Shown: piece by piece, positions 26,881 through 36,136 of the stretch
Layout: the number at the start of each line of letters is the position of its first letter
Numbering within the stretch: the stretch's first letter is position 1
NCBI RefSeq assembly: GCF_030409415.1
Contig: NZ_JAUFPW010000033.1
Coordinates: 124,001-188,000, forward strand
Length of the DNA: 64,000 bases
Direction: 5' to 3'
Source of the DNA: Pedobacter aquatilis
GTDB lineage: Bacteria > Bacteroidota > Bacteroidia > Sphingobacteriales > Sphingobacteriaceae
Notes under the pieces: generated by a model
The model's input: the letters and a program-made list of their open reading frames with translations, nothing else
What the model was told of the DNA's origin: nothing
Database searches by the model: none
Translations under genes and position numbers: made by a program

Positions 26881-27849
26881 ATGAAAAGAACGTATTGGTT
26901 ATTCTTCATGTTCTGCGCCTTTGGGGCCAAGAGTCAGACCTCTCTGAGAGATAATGCCGGGTTGAAAGGTAGGGAGGGCGCAATATCAGGATTCTTCGAA
27001 ACCTGGAATCCGGTTAATTATCCAAGTGGTGCAAACTCTTATTGGCATCTTTTGGATGTAAGGCATTCAAATCTTGACAACAATTATGCTATGCAATTCT
27101 CTGGAAGTTTTTTTGATCAAAATCTATACTTCAGGAAAACGAATGATAATCCGGCTAGAAATTGGTCAAGGATTCTTACTGAAGCAGATGGAAAAGTTGG
27201 GATTGGCATGACCACTCCAGCTGCGAGCCTGGATATTTTTAGAAAAATCAGCACTGATTCCCAGATAGCCCTTAAAATTTTTTACCAAGGTTCTTGGGGC
27301 GTACCCCAGTATGCAACAGACTTCCGTTTCATCGATATCGCGAGTACCGAGGAAGGTAAAGTACTTCAGGTAGGTCCTTACGGAATGGGCCTCGGATATG
27401 AGCCTCCTGTTTTTCACAGTCCTGATAGGTTATATATTAATGGCAATGTCGGTATTGGTACCACAAGCCCCAAAGAAAAACTCTCTGTTAATGGTAAGAT
27501 ACGTGCACACGAAATAAAAGTGGATGCATCTGATTGGCCAGACTATGTGTTTGATGAAAGTTACAAAAAGGAATCTCTTACCGATATTGAAAATTTTATT
27601 CTGCGACACAAACATCTTCCAGGAATGCCGTCTGCCAGAGTTGTAGCGGAAAGCGGGGTAGGTTTAGGAGAGATGAATGAGTTGTTGCTAAAAAAAATTG
27701 AAGAGCTCACGCTCCATCTAATTGAGAAGGAAAAAGCAATTAACAGCCAGGGAATAGTCCTTAAATCAGAACTAGATAAGCGTGCCGCCCAGGAAGAGCG
27801 GATTAAGAAGCTCGAAGAACTAATATTGGAAATAAATAGCAAGAAATGA
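26881..27849 (+). CDS. Fibre-like secreted protein 14
   Basis: 322 residues with a Sec signal (cut near GAKSQ). The N-terminal module (SGFFETWNPVNYP, YWHLLDVRHSN, SFFDQNLYFRKT) is nearly the same as in fibre 3, but what follows (GKVGIGMTTP, then a segment of about 75 residues) is different. So the gene is a mosaic. The constant part starts at GNVGIGTTSP (about residue 187) with DWPDYVF instead of NWPDYVF, then KHLPGMP and LGEMNELLLKKIEEL. It overlaps fibre 15 by 4 nt (ATGA). Confidence 0.7.
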   Translation: MKRTYWLFFMFCAFGAKSQTSLRDNAGLKGREGAISGFFETWNPVNYPSGANSYWHLLDVRHSNLDNNYAMQFSGSFFDQNLYFRKTNDNPARNWSRILTEADGKVGIGMTTPAASLDIFRKISTDSQIALKIFYQGSWGVPQYATDFRFIDIASTEEGKVLQVGPYGMGLGYEPPVFHSPDRLYINGNVGIGTTSPKEKLSVNGKIRAHEIKVDASDWPDYVFDESYKKESLTDIENFILRHKHLPGMPSARVVAESGVGLGEMNELLLKKIEELTLHLIEKEKAINSQGIVLKSELDKRAAQEERIKKLEELILEINSKK

Positions 27850-28679
27850 GAAGATTTATAATATTGACCGTGCTTATGTTGACTTTACTTTCGAATATCA
27901 ACGCTCAAAATTGGAATAGAACGGCATTCATCGCCGGAGATGGCGTAACTGAAATAGGAAAATATATTGATTTTCATGATACAGATAATGGTCTGGAAGA
28001 TTATTCTATTCGATTAATGTCGCAAGGCAATAGCCTACGGACTAATGGCACCCTTCATGCTGTTGGGATTGGCGTCAATACCGGCAACATATCAGACGCT
28101 AAAATGCACATTTTTGGAAATTCTCCCAGTACTACAAACTTTATCCTTTCGGCGAATTATGAGAATTCTTATCGGTGGAAGTTCAAAACCATCGACCGTG
28201 GTTCGGCAATAGATTTAGATATTGTTGGTACTAATTCCGGTGATTCGGAAGAGGCCGTATTGAAGCTTTCGCCATCCTTTTCTGGCAGGCCTGAACTTAG
28301 TTTTATGAATGACTGGCTTATTATCAATAACGGAGATATTGGTATCGGGACCAGCACGCCGAAGGAAAAGTTATCTGTAAATGGAAAAATCCGGGCGCAT
28401 GAGGTTAAAGTGGAAACTTCGAACTGGCCGGATTATGTGTTTGAGGAGGGTTATAAGGTAGGAACGCTGGAAGCATTGGAAAGTTATATCAAGGTAAATA
28501 AACATTTGCCTGAAATTCCATCTGCTAATGAAGTGGAAAAAAATGGGATAGCACTGGGTGAGATGAATAAGCAATTGCTAAAAAAGATTGAGGAAATGAG
28601 CTTGCTAATGATTGACATGAATAAAAAAATGCTGAACCTGGAAAAGGAAGTTCAACAAATAAAGCTTAAAAAAGATTAA
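27846..28679 (+). CDS. Fibre-like secreted protein 15
   Basis: 277 residues with a Sec signal (cut near NINAQN). The variable part has no full GIGT head until GDIGIGTSTP (about residue 163), which opens the constant part (NWPDYVF, KHLPEIP, LGEMNKQLLKKIEEMSLLM). The helix after that is shorter than in the other members. Last gene of the array; the region behind it holds copy 5 of the shared element and then the Rhs pair. Confidence 0.7.
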   Translation: MRRFIILTVLMLTLLSNINAQNWNRTAFIAGDGVTEIGKYIDFHDTDNGLEDYSIRLMSQGNSLRTNGTLHAVGIGVNTGNISDAKMHIFGNSPSTTNFILSANYENSYRWKFKTIDRGSAIDLDIVGTNSGDSEEAVLKLSPSFSGRPELSFMNDWLIINNGDIGIGTSTPKEKLSVNGKIRAHEVKVETSNWPDYVFEEGYKVGTLEALESYIKVNKHLPEIPSANEVEKNGIALGEMNKQLLKKIEEMSLLMIDMNKKMLNLEKEVQQIKLKKD

Positions 28680-28761
28680 TTGTTTAAGCATGTCTCCATT
28701 GTTTTGCCAATCAAATTCGCTCAATCAAAAATACTTAAAACTCTTTTTGGTAGAGGCTGCA

Positions 28762-28828
28762 TTTTTTTCGTCATGCAAAAACGAGCGTTCATGTTTCGAG
28801 AGCGATCGATCGTCAAATAGATTTTTGC
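28762..28828 (+). promoter_or_regulatory. Shared upstream element, copy 5 (before the Rhs pair)
   Basis: TTTTTCGTCATGCAAAAAC with CGTCA at 28769 and GTCAAATAGATTTTT at 28812, 43 nt apart. A CGATCGATCG palindrome lies just before the second motif. The Rhs start codon is 96 nt downstream of GTCAA. A TATAAT-like sequence 19 nt after GTCA may belong to the promoter. Confidence 0.78.
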
Positions 28829-28907
28829 ATATGCTATAATCTTCTGAATTTAAATTATTCAAAATCAAACCATACTGAATTACATCTGATTTAAATACGT
28901 TTATTCT

Positions 28908-31900
28908 ATGTTAAAGACAAAGATTTTTTTCTCTGCCTGGGGGCTTTTATTGCTTGCGAATTTTCATGCAAGTAGCCAGAGCAAAACGCTTACTCCGGGA
29001 ATTGACAATGTCATGCCCCCATCTCCTAATGCAAGTGCGATTAATAAATTTGGGAATATCCCTGTTGGTCAGTCGACTGGTGTACCCGACATTAGTGTGC
29101 CCATTTATGCCTGGAACGGAAAAAATTTCGGTAAAACCTTAAATATTTCCCTGAACTATCATAATAGTGGCGTGAAAGTGGATGAAACGGCTTCCAACAT
29201 TGGCATCGGCTGGGCTTTGAATGCCGGAGGAGTGATTTCAAGAACAGTCCGGGGTACCTATGATGAGCTACCCGGGGATGGATTTTTGTATAAAGCTATG
29301 CCAGCAGGTGCGCATGAGGGGAATACACCAGGCGTTCCAAATAATGAAAGGCTTTTTACCAAAATGAATTCGAATCTTGTAGATACTCAGAATGACATTT
29401 TCAATTACAGCTTTAATGGACAGAGCGGACGGTTTCTGCTGGGTAAAAATGATGATATCTTGTTTCTGGAACAAACCAAGATAAAAGTTGAAAAATCCAT
29501 CGATATCATAGATGGTAAGCCCATGTTATCAAAGTTTATAATAACAGATGATTACGGATATAAATATGTTTTTCAGGATTATGAAGTTTCCTCGCGTGTG
29601 AATGGTTCTGGCTGGAATGCCAGGTTTACTTCTAGCTGGTACTTAACTAGAATCTATAATCCTACAAATAACGATACCATCGAATTCGAGTACGAATCTA
29701 ACAATTTCAGAAACGAGTATGCTGGGGCATTTACGATTGCAATGCCGCTATTCGGTGATGGTTTTGGTTTTCCTGCAGAATTTTCCGGAGGATCTGCGAT
29801 GGATGTTTTCGGCAGGAGGCTTAAGAAAATTACTTTTCCAGATGGCAACGTAGTAGATTTTTTTTATAGCACAATCCAACGTCAAGATTTACTGGGGGAT
29901 TACATGTTGCAGAAAATAAAAATGACCAAGGGCAACGCAACCTATGGTTACCTGCTCAACCAGGATTATTCGCTTTCTGGAAGGGCTACACTCTTAAGCG
30001 TTACCCCAATAGGTGGAATAGCTGAAGCACCCGATAAACCTTATACATTTGAATATGTAACCTACCCCGCTTTGCCTGCTAAATACAGTGCCCAGCAAGA
30101 TCATTGGGGATACTTTAATTACAATCCAGGTGGCCTGCTTCCTCATGAATACTTCAGAGCACCCGGTGGACAATATAATCCTTGGCGGGAATTTGGCGGC
30201 GGTAATCGCGATACCCATTCCGACAGGGTTAAGGCTGGCTCTTTACTGAAAATGACCTATCCGACTGGTGGTTATACCCTATATGATATGGAAGCCAATA
30301 CCGCTAAAGATAATTGGTTGGAACAGAATGAAACCGTAACGGTGACCAACCCTCCTTACACGGATAAGATGATGAGCGAGAGCCTGAACAGTGATAACTA
30401 TCCAGCTGCAAATATTCCATTCCTATTTGAAGGAGAGAATAGCACTTCAACTACATTTGATATAACAATCAATCCGCTTGGCGGAAATTGTTCTAGTTCT
30501 TGTGCCATTAGGTTTGAAATCTACAACAGCTCGAATGTGTTGCAGACAACTCAGCAAATTAACTTTACTGATCCCTCTCCAGACCCTTATCAAATTACCA
30601 AATCGTTTTCACTATCAGGCCTAGTAAAAGGACAGACTTATTATATAAAAGCCTTTACGATAAATGTGTCAGGCTATTATGAATATGTGCAGATAAACAG
30701 ACGAGAAATTAATAATGGAAGCACTTCTACAGTGACGCTTTCACACGTTCAGCCATTTGTCGGCGGCTTAAGGACAAAAAAAATCCAGGATTTTGTGGAC
30801 AACAGTGGTCAACCTGCAACAACCCGCGAATATGAATATGTAAATGAAGATGGGGTAACTTCTTCCGGTGCACTTGGTTTTAAACCGGTGTATACCTATC
30901 TGGTATATTATGATTATAAAAGGGATCCTACACTGTATGAGGAACCATCTTACCATGGCAATTTCAATTACAATTATGCTATCCGGAGCACATCAACTGT
31001 GAATGAAATGGCGTACACCAATGGAAGCCCAGTTACCTACAAAAGGGTTGTAGAAAAATCAACCGCAAATGGGGTAAGTCTTGGTAAAACCGTCCGTTAT
31101 TTTACAGGTTTTCAGGATTATGCACCTGTCGTTCAGGATGTATTTCCGCCCATCCCCACACAATATGGAACATGGGCTTATGGGCTGCTTAAAAAGGAAG
31201 AAATCTATAATGCTGCTGGTCAGGTTTTAAAGAAAACTGAAAATACTTACAGCCTTCCAAATGATGGTTATGGCAGTTCTCCAACCCGAGTTGAAAATTT
31301 CCGTTCCATCAGCATTGCGCCGGTGAAATATCTGTGGCCCGGTGACCCTTTCAATCCACACATTACACCTGATGGTGAACCTCATTATTACTTGATGAGC
31401 AGTTTTACGCCTGTCGCTGGTCGCTCGGAGCTAACCCAAAGCGTGGTGACGGAATACCAGCCTGGACAAGCTGATTTGGTTTCAGTTACTAATAATGTTT
31501 ACGACCAGCAGGAATATTACCTGAAAGAAACCAAAAATATCAACAGCAAAAACCAGGAACGTAAAACCGTAAGCGAGTATACAAAAGACCGGGCAATTTC
31601 TGGGCCCAACGCTGGGACTTTCGCATTAATGCAAGCAAAAAACATGGTTAAAAATGTTGTCGGTGAAAAGCAGTACCTGAATGGAACCGAGTTAATGGCA
31701 CAACGTAAAGATTACTTCAACTGGTCTTCAGATTTGTTTGCGCCCTCTGTCGTCTATACTCAAAAACAGGGCTATCCCGAAGAAGCAAGGATTAGGTTTA
31801 TGAATTACGATACCCATGGATCAGTGGTCTCTGTTCAGCAGGAAAATGGCGTTCCAATGTGTTATGTCTGGGGTTACGGCGGGGAGCATCTTCTGGCTAA

Positions 31901-32204
31901 AATTACCAATGCAGATTACGCTTCTGTACAAGCCGCTTTGGGTGGTGCTCAGGTAGTTGAGAATTTCAGAAATGAAAGGAATCCTGCCGATGCGACTGTG
32001 GAGTCTTTTACGAACCAGCTTCGAAATCTTCCCAATGTTCAGGTAGAGAGTTTCACTTATAATACCCTGGTGGGTATGACCAGTCAAATCGATGCTAAAG
32101 GTCTTAAAAGTAGCTATGAATACGATGCTTTTGGAAGGCTGAAACATGTCAAAGACCAGAATGGAAATATTGTAAAAAGTAACGAATACCACTACAAAAA
32201 TTAA
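28908..32204 (+). CDS. Large secreted YD/Rhs-repeat protein (first of the Rhs pair)
   Basis: 1098 residues with a Sec signal (cut near ASSQSK). The N-terminal half begins with SVPIYAWNGKNF and GVKVDETASNIGIGWALNAG, the kind of opening seen in SpvB/TcaC-related shell proteins. It continues into long beta-rich sequence and ends in YD repeats (KSSYEYDAFGRLKHVKDQNG). It ends without a toxin tip. In Bacteroidota such a protein usually precedes a second, DUF6443-type Rhs protein, as here, 6 nt further on. It probably forms part of a shell around the Rhs toxin. The signal peptide implies export across the inner membrane, which fits use of the co-encoded secretin. Confidence 0.8.
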   Translation: MLKTKIFFSAWGLLLLANFHASSQSKTLTPGIDNVMPPSPNASAINKFGNIPVGQSTGVPDISVPIYAWNGKNFGKTLNISLNYHNSGVKVDETASNIGIGWALNAGGVISRTVRGTYDELPGDGFLYKAMPAGAHEGNTPGVPNNERLFTKMNSNLVDTQNDIFNYSFNGQSGRFLLGKNDDILFLEQTKIKVEKSIDIIDGKPMLSKFIITDDYGYKYVFQDYEVSSRVNGSGWNARFTSSWYLTRIYNPTNNDTIEFEYESNNFRNEYAGAFTIAMPLFGDGFGFPAEFSGGSAMDVFGRRLKKITFPDGNVVDFFYSTIQRQDLLGDYMLQKIKMTKGNATYGYLLNQDYSLSGRATLLSVTPIGGIAEAPDKPYTFEYVTYPALPAKYSAQQDHWGYFNYNPGGLLPHEYFRAPGGQYNPWREFGGGNRDTHSDRVKAGSLLKMTYPTGGYTLYDMEANTAKDNWLEQNETVTVTNPPYTDKMMSESLNSDNYPAANIPFLFEGENSTSTTFDITINPLGGNCSSSCAIRFEIYNSSNVLQTTQQINFTDPSPDPYQITKSFSLSGLVKGQTYYIKAFTINVSGYYEYVQINRREINNGSTSTVTLSHVQPFVGGLRTKKIQDFVDNSGQPATTREYEYVNEDGVTSSGALGFKPVYTYLVYYDYKRDPTLYEEPSYHGNFNYNYAIRSTSTVNEMAYTNGSPVTYKRVVEKSTANGVSLGKTVRYFTGFQDYAPVVQDVFPPIPTQYGTWAYGLLKKEEIYNAAGQVLKKTENTYSLPNDGYGSSPTRVENFRSISIAPVKYLWPGDPFNPHITPDGEPHYYLMSSFTPVAGRSELTQSVVTEYQPGQADLVSVTNNVYDQQEYYLKETKNINSKNQERKTVSEYTKDRAISGPNAGTFALMQAKNMVKNVVGEKQYLNGTELMAQRKDYFNWSSDLFAPSVVYTQKQGYPEEARIRFMNYDTHGSVVSVQQENGVPMCYVWGYGGEHLLAKITNADYASVQAALGGAQVVENFRNERNPADATVESFTNQLRNLPNVQVESFTYNTLVGMTSQIDAKGLKSSYEYDAFGRLKHVKDQNGNIVKSNEYHYKN

Positions 32205-32210
32205 GGCCTC

Positions 32211-35200
32211 ATGAAAAAATTTTTAGATTCTTTAGTTAAGACAATAATATTAATATTAGCTCTGTCAGCAATTAAAGTTCAGGGACAACAGCATATTTCC
32301 CTATCGAGTTATTCGGGCCAAAGTGAAATTAAAGCGACTGGCAGCGTGACGCTTACTGATGGCTTTCATGCGCCCGCCGGGACAAACCTGCGTATATTTA
32401 CCGGTGCCAGTTTTCAGAATTGTGCTATATTGACTTCTTTGCCGAGTGCCAATCAAAATTATGTCCTTTCTAGGACTTTCAAGATACCTGGCATCACAAC
32501 AGATGCACAGGTAAATGTATCAGGACGCTCGGTCTGCCAAGAAAACCAAAGCATAGAATATATTGACGGATTGGGAAGGCCGGTGCAGAAAATAACTTTG
32601 AATGGTGGTAATGTCGGGCACGATCTGGTTCAACCGGTTGCTTATGACGGGTATGGACGCGAACAGGTTAAACATCAGCCCTATTCCGTATGGAACAATA
32701 ATGGCGCTTACAGGGCAGATGCGGTGACTGGTGGTCAGGCAGGTTTTTACAATGCCCCACCATCTGGAATAAAAAATACCGCAAGCCCATTTTCGTTAAC
32801 CGTTTTTGAACCTAGCCCACTTAATCGTGTGGTCGAACAGGGCGCTCCAGGAGATGCGTGGCAGCCAATTGCTGGTAGCAACACTGGACATACCATCAAA
32901 ACTGAATATGGCACCAACGGGGCAAGTGACGTGAAATTATGGACCTTAACTGGCAATGGTGCTTCTGCTTCCTGGTATGATGCGGGGAGGTTATCAAAAA
33001 CCACTTCAAAAGATGAAAACTGGTCTCCAAATGATGGTCTTGCTGGTGTAAAAGAGGAATTTAAAGATTTGGATGGACAAATTGTATTGAAGAGATTCTG
33101 GGAAACAGCCTCAAAACAGCTTAATACCTATTACATCTATGATGATTTTGGAAACTTGACTTATGTATTGCCTCCTGCGGTAAATGAAAATGGACAAGCT
33201 TTCTTAAATTCTTTTACGGAGAATGATGCTGCCTTTGATCAATTTATCTATGCTTATCATCATGATAGCCGAAACAGGGTAACAGAAAAGAAAATACCCG
33301 GAAAAGGCTGGGAATACAGCGTTTACAATATTTTAGATCAGGTAGTATTAACCCAGGATGCCGTTCAGAGACAAAATCAACAGTGGTTATTCAGCAAGTA
33401 CGATGCTGTTGGCAGGGTAATTATTACCGGTTTATATAGTGATGGAACTAGTAGAGCCAGCTTACAAGCTGCTGTTAATGCCCATGTGAAAAAATGGGAG
33501 GATAAAACAAGTGCAGGTGAGGGATATACTAATGATGCTTTTCCTCAATCTATCGCTTATTATCATTCCATTAATTATTTTGATGACTACAATTTTCCTG
33601 GGAATAGTTTTGGCGGTCCAACCGGAAGTCAGGTAGCAGGTTTAGGAACTAAAAGTCTTCCAACTGCAACAAAAATTACGACCTTGGGTACCGGATCAAT
33701 GCTGCTCACCGTTAACTATTATGATCAGGAAGGACTGCTCGTTCAAAGCAAATCTCAGAATCACTTGGGAGGAACAGATGTAATAGATAATGCTTATAAT
33801 TTTTCGGATGAATTAACGGCTTCAACCAGAACACATGTTGCAAACGGTCTAAGCACTACTGTTGCCGATCGCTTTGAATATGACCACCTCGGCAGAAAAC
33901 TTGCTTCAATGAAAAGTATAAATAATCAAGGTGAAGTCGTGATTAGCAAATCCGAATATAATGAAATCGGTCAGCTTAAAAATAAAAGCCTTCACAGTAC
34001 AGATGGAAGTAGTTTTCTTCAAAACACTGGCTTTGCTTACAATGAAAGAGGCTGGTTAAAAAACAGTACCAGTAACCAGTTCAGTTTACAGCTAAACTAT
34101 CAGGATGGCAATGTACCCCAATACAATGGCAATATCTCAAACCAGTACTGGGGAGCTGGAAGCAATCCCGGACTAAACGCTTTTACATATGGTTATGACA
34201 GGCTAAACCGACTGACATCAGCATCCTCTTCCGGACTTGGGGAGAGCATTAGCTATGATGTTATGGGCAATATAACGAGCTTAACCCGGGAGGGATATGG
34301 CACTAATCATTATTCTAATTATGAGGGCAACAGATTGAAAAATATCAATGGCTTCGTTAATTCTGCATATAGTTATGATTCTAATGGTAATCTGATATCT
34401 GATTCACAGAAAAATATAACTTTAAGCTATAATTTTTTGAATCTACCAAGTGTAGTTTCTGGAAGCCAGAATGTAACGTACTTATATGACGCTGCGGGCA
34501 ACAAATTAAGAAAATCCTCTGCAGGTGGAAATATAGAATATGTTGATGGCATCCAATATAAAACAAATGGAACCATTGATTTTATTCAAACAGAGGTGGG
34601 AATTGCGAGAAACAATAGCGGAGTCTATAGTTATGAGTACACTTTAACCGATCATTTGGGTAATACCAGGGCGACATTTTATAAAAACCCCAATAGTCAA
34701 TCCTTGGAGGTATTGCAGCGTGACGATTATTTTGCTTTTGGTTTAAGAAGAGGCACGCTTGCAGCTTCCAATGATAATAAATACCTTTACAATAAGAAAG
34801 AATTACAAGATGAGCTTGGGCAATATGATTATGGGGCTAGGTTTTATGATCCGGTAGTTGGTAGGTGGAATGTTGTGGATCCGTTGACTGAACTCGATCG
34901 AAAGACAACTCCATATGCTTATGCGTTTAACAACCCTATTCGTCACACAGATCCGGATGGAATGTTTGGAGAGGATTTTAATGACGATTTTGGTCAGGAA
35001 GAAGGCCCAAAGCCAAAACCTAAAGAGGTTGTATCAGCTGCAGGGGCAGCTACGGTCGGTGGAGCTATTTGGAATGCACTTGCAACTATTGGAGAAGGTA
35101 TAGAAATAGTTGGAACTGGTGCAGCAACAGCGATCGCTGGGACGGTTGCTTTGGTATTTTTACCTACAGAAGCGGGCCGAGGTTCGGATAGACCGCCAAG

Positions 35201-35498
35201 TTCTTTTTTACCTCCGCCACCAATTCCTCCTAAATTGAAAGATGATGCTAAGGCAAAACAAACTACTCCTGAAACTTCAAAAAAGCAAAATAGAAGAGCA
35301 GATGCTGAACATACCTCTAATCAACAGCAAAAGAACAAGAATAAACACGAAGATGCTAGAGCGAGAAAGGATAGGGAGCAAGCAAAAGCTGATGAAAAAT
35401 ATAGCAATACGAAAAGCACGAAGAAAGATACTCGATCAAATAATCAAAAAAAGAGAGATGACCCTGATTACAAGCGCACTGGCCCAAAAACAGAATAG
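32211..35498 (+). CDS. DUF6443-type Rhs repeat protein with core domain and C-terminal toxin tip
   Basis: 1095 residues with a Sec signal (cut near VQGQQ). The early IEYIDGLGRPVQKI block marks the DUF6443-type region. YD repeats follow (FEYDHLGRKLASMKS; YSYDSNGNLISDSQ; YLYDAAGNKLRKSS), then the Rhs core with [23 protein letters not shown] and GRWNVVDPL, ending at DPDGMFGED. Beyond the core lie a hydrophobic segment (AAGAATVGGAIWNALATI), a proline stretch and a strongly basic tail of about 65 residues (HEDARARKDREQ, NNQKKRDDPDYKR). The tail is the presumed toxin; its Lys/Arg content suggests a nucleic-acid target, but no known fold was identified. A TPR gene starts 2 nt after the stop. Confidence 0.85.
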   Translation: MKKFLDSLVKTIILILALSAIKVQGQQHISLSSYSGQSEIKATGSVTLTDGFHAPAGTNLRIFTGASFQNCAILTSLPSANQNYVLSRTFKIPGITTDAQVNVSGRSVCQENQSIEYIDGLGRPVQKITLNGGNVGHDLVQPVAYDGYGREQVKHQPYSVWNNNGAYRADAVTGGQAGFYNAPPSGIKNTASPFSLTVFEPSPLNRVVEQGAPGDAWQPIAGSNTGHTIKTEYGTNGASDVKLWTLTGNGASASWYDAGRLSKTTSKDENWSPNDGLAGVKEEFKDLDGQIVLKRFWETASKQLNTYYIYDDFGNLTYVLPPAVNENGQAFLNSFTENDAAFDQFIYAYHHDSRNRVTEKKIPGKGWEYSVYNILDQVVLTQDAVQRQNQQWLFSKYDAVGRVIITGLYSDGTSRASLQAAVNAHVKKWEDKTSAGEGYTNDAFPQSIAYYHSINYFDDYNFPGNSFGGPTGSQVAGLGTKSLPTATKITTLGTGSMLLTVNYYDQEGLLVQSKSQNHLGGTDVIDNAYNFSDELTASTRTHVANGLSTTVADRFEYDHLGRKLASMKSINNQGEVVISKSEYNEIGQLKNKSLHSTDGSSFLQNTGFAYNERGWLKNSTSNQFSLQLNYQDGNVPQYNGNISNQYWGAGSNPGLNAFTYGYDRLNRLTSASSSGLGESISYDVMGNITSLTREGYGTNHYSNYEGNRLKNINGFVNSAYSYDSNGNLISDSQKNITLSYNFLNLPSVVSGSQNVTYLYDAAGNKLRKSSAGGNIEYVDGIQYKTNGTIDFIQTEVGIARNNSGVYSYEYTLTDHLGNTRATFYKNPNSQSLEVLQRDDYFAFGLRRGTLAASNDNKYLYNKKELQDELGQYDYGARFYDPVVGRWNVVDPLTELDRKTTPYAYAFNNPIRHTDPDGMFGEDFNDDFGQEEGPKPKPKEVVSAAGAATVGGAIWNALATIGEGIEIVGTGAATAIAGTVALVFLPTEAGRGSDRPPSSFLPPPPIPPKLKDDAKAKQTTPETSKKQNRRADAEHTSNQQQKNKNKHEDARARKDREQAKADEKYSNTKSTKKDTRSNNQKKRDDPDYKRTGPKTE

Positions 35499-35500
35499 AG

Positions 35501-36037
35501 ATGAAAACAGAACATAGTGATGAGTTGTTAGATGAATTTTATTTAGCATATAGAAATCGCAATTATAACGAAGCTATATTGTTGCTTAAAGCTATTATTC
35601 TAAAAGATAGAAAAGGTTCATTTTGGCTATATTCCAGATTAAGTTCCTGCTATTATGAACTTAAAGATTATAAGCAAGCCCTTTCTTATGCAAAAAAGGC
35701 TTATAAATTAAATCCCAACTCACCCTTAGTGCTATGGGACTATGCAGGTGTATTGATAATGCTTAAAAAGGAAAAGAAAGCCATAGAGTTTTTAATGTTA
35801 ATACAGCATATGGATGAGGACCTAACGGTATATGGCTTTACAGAAAGTGATACAGGATGGATGCGGTCAATTAAAAATGATGCAAATTTCTTGATAGGAA
35901 AAGCTTACTATACAATATGTGAAGATGAGCTAGCAAAAGAGTTTCTTCTTAAGCATTTATCCAATAGGAAAAGGGGGAGAAAAAGTATCTATCCAAAAAA
36001 ATTAGTTCTAAAGTATTTGAAAAAATTAGATGGTTAA
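35501..36037 (+). CDS. TPR protein, candidate immunity protein of the Rhs tip
   Basis: 178 residues, no signal peptide, so probably cytoplasmic. At least two tetratricopeptide-like helix pairs are visible (YRNRNYNEAILLLKAI; YSRLSSCYYELKDYKQALSY; AYKLNPNSPLVLWDYAGVLI). The C-terminus is basic (SNRKRGRKSIYPKK). Start 2 nt after the Rhs gene implies translational coupling, the usual toxin-immunity arrangement; a cytoplasmic immunity protein would suit a toxin acting on nucleic acid. The immunity role is inferred from position; the fold is seen in the sequence. Confidence 0.6.
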   Translation: MKTEHSDELLDEFYLAYRNRNYNEAILLLKAIILKDRKGSFWLYSRLSSCYYELKDYKQALSYAKKAYKLNPNSPLVLWDYAGVLIMLKKEKKAIEFLMLIQHMDEDLTVYGFTESDTGWMRSIKNDANFLIGKAYYTICEDELAKEFLLKHLSNRKRGRKSIYPKKLVLKYLKKLDG

Positions 36038-36078
36038 ATTCTGCCTCAATTCCACGTGTGCTTAAAATAAAACTTCAC

Positions 36079-36110
36079 AAAGCCCAACCCTAAAAGTTGG
36101 GCTTTATTAA
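36079..36110 (+). terminator. Rho-independent terminator after the Rhs/TPR genes
   Basis: Stem AAAGCCCAAC (36079-36088) and GTTGGGCTTT (36096-36105), loop CCTAAAA, followed by ATTAA. Strong 10-bp stem with A/T-rich flanks, so possibly bidirectional. Confidence 0.85.
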
Positions 36111-36136
36111 TTTGAATTAGTCAAAACTTAATTATA

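Noticed and set aside
14628..28679. Diversity-generating retroelement or shufflon
   Set aside because: No reverse transcriptase, no template repeat and no inverted copies; all genes are complete and on one strand.
7160..28679. Prophage or tailocin origin for the fibre genes
   Set aside because: No sheath, tube, baseplate, capsid or lysis gene is present; every fibre protein has a Sec signal peptide, unlike phage tail fibres.
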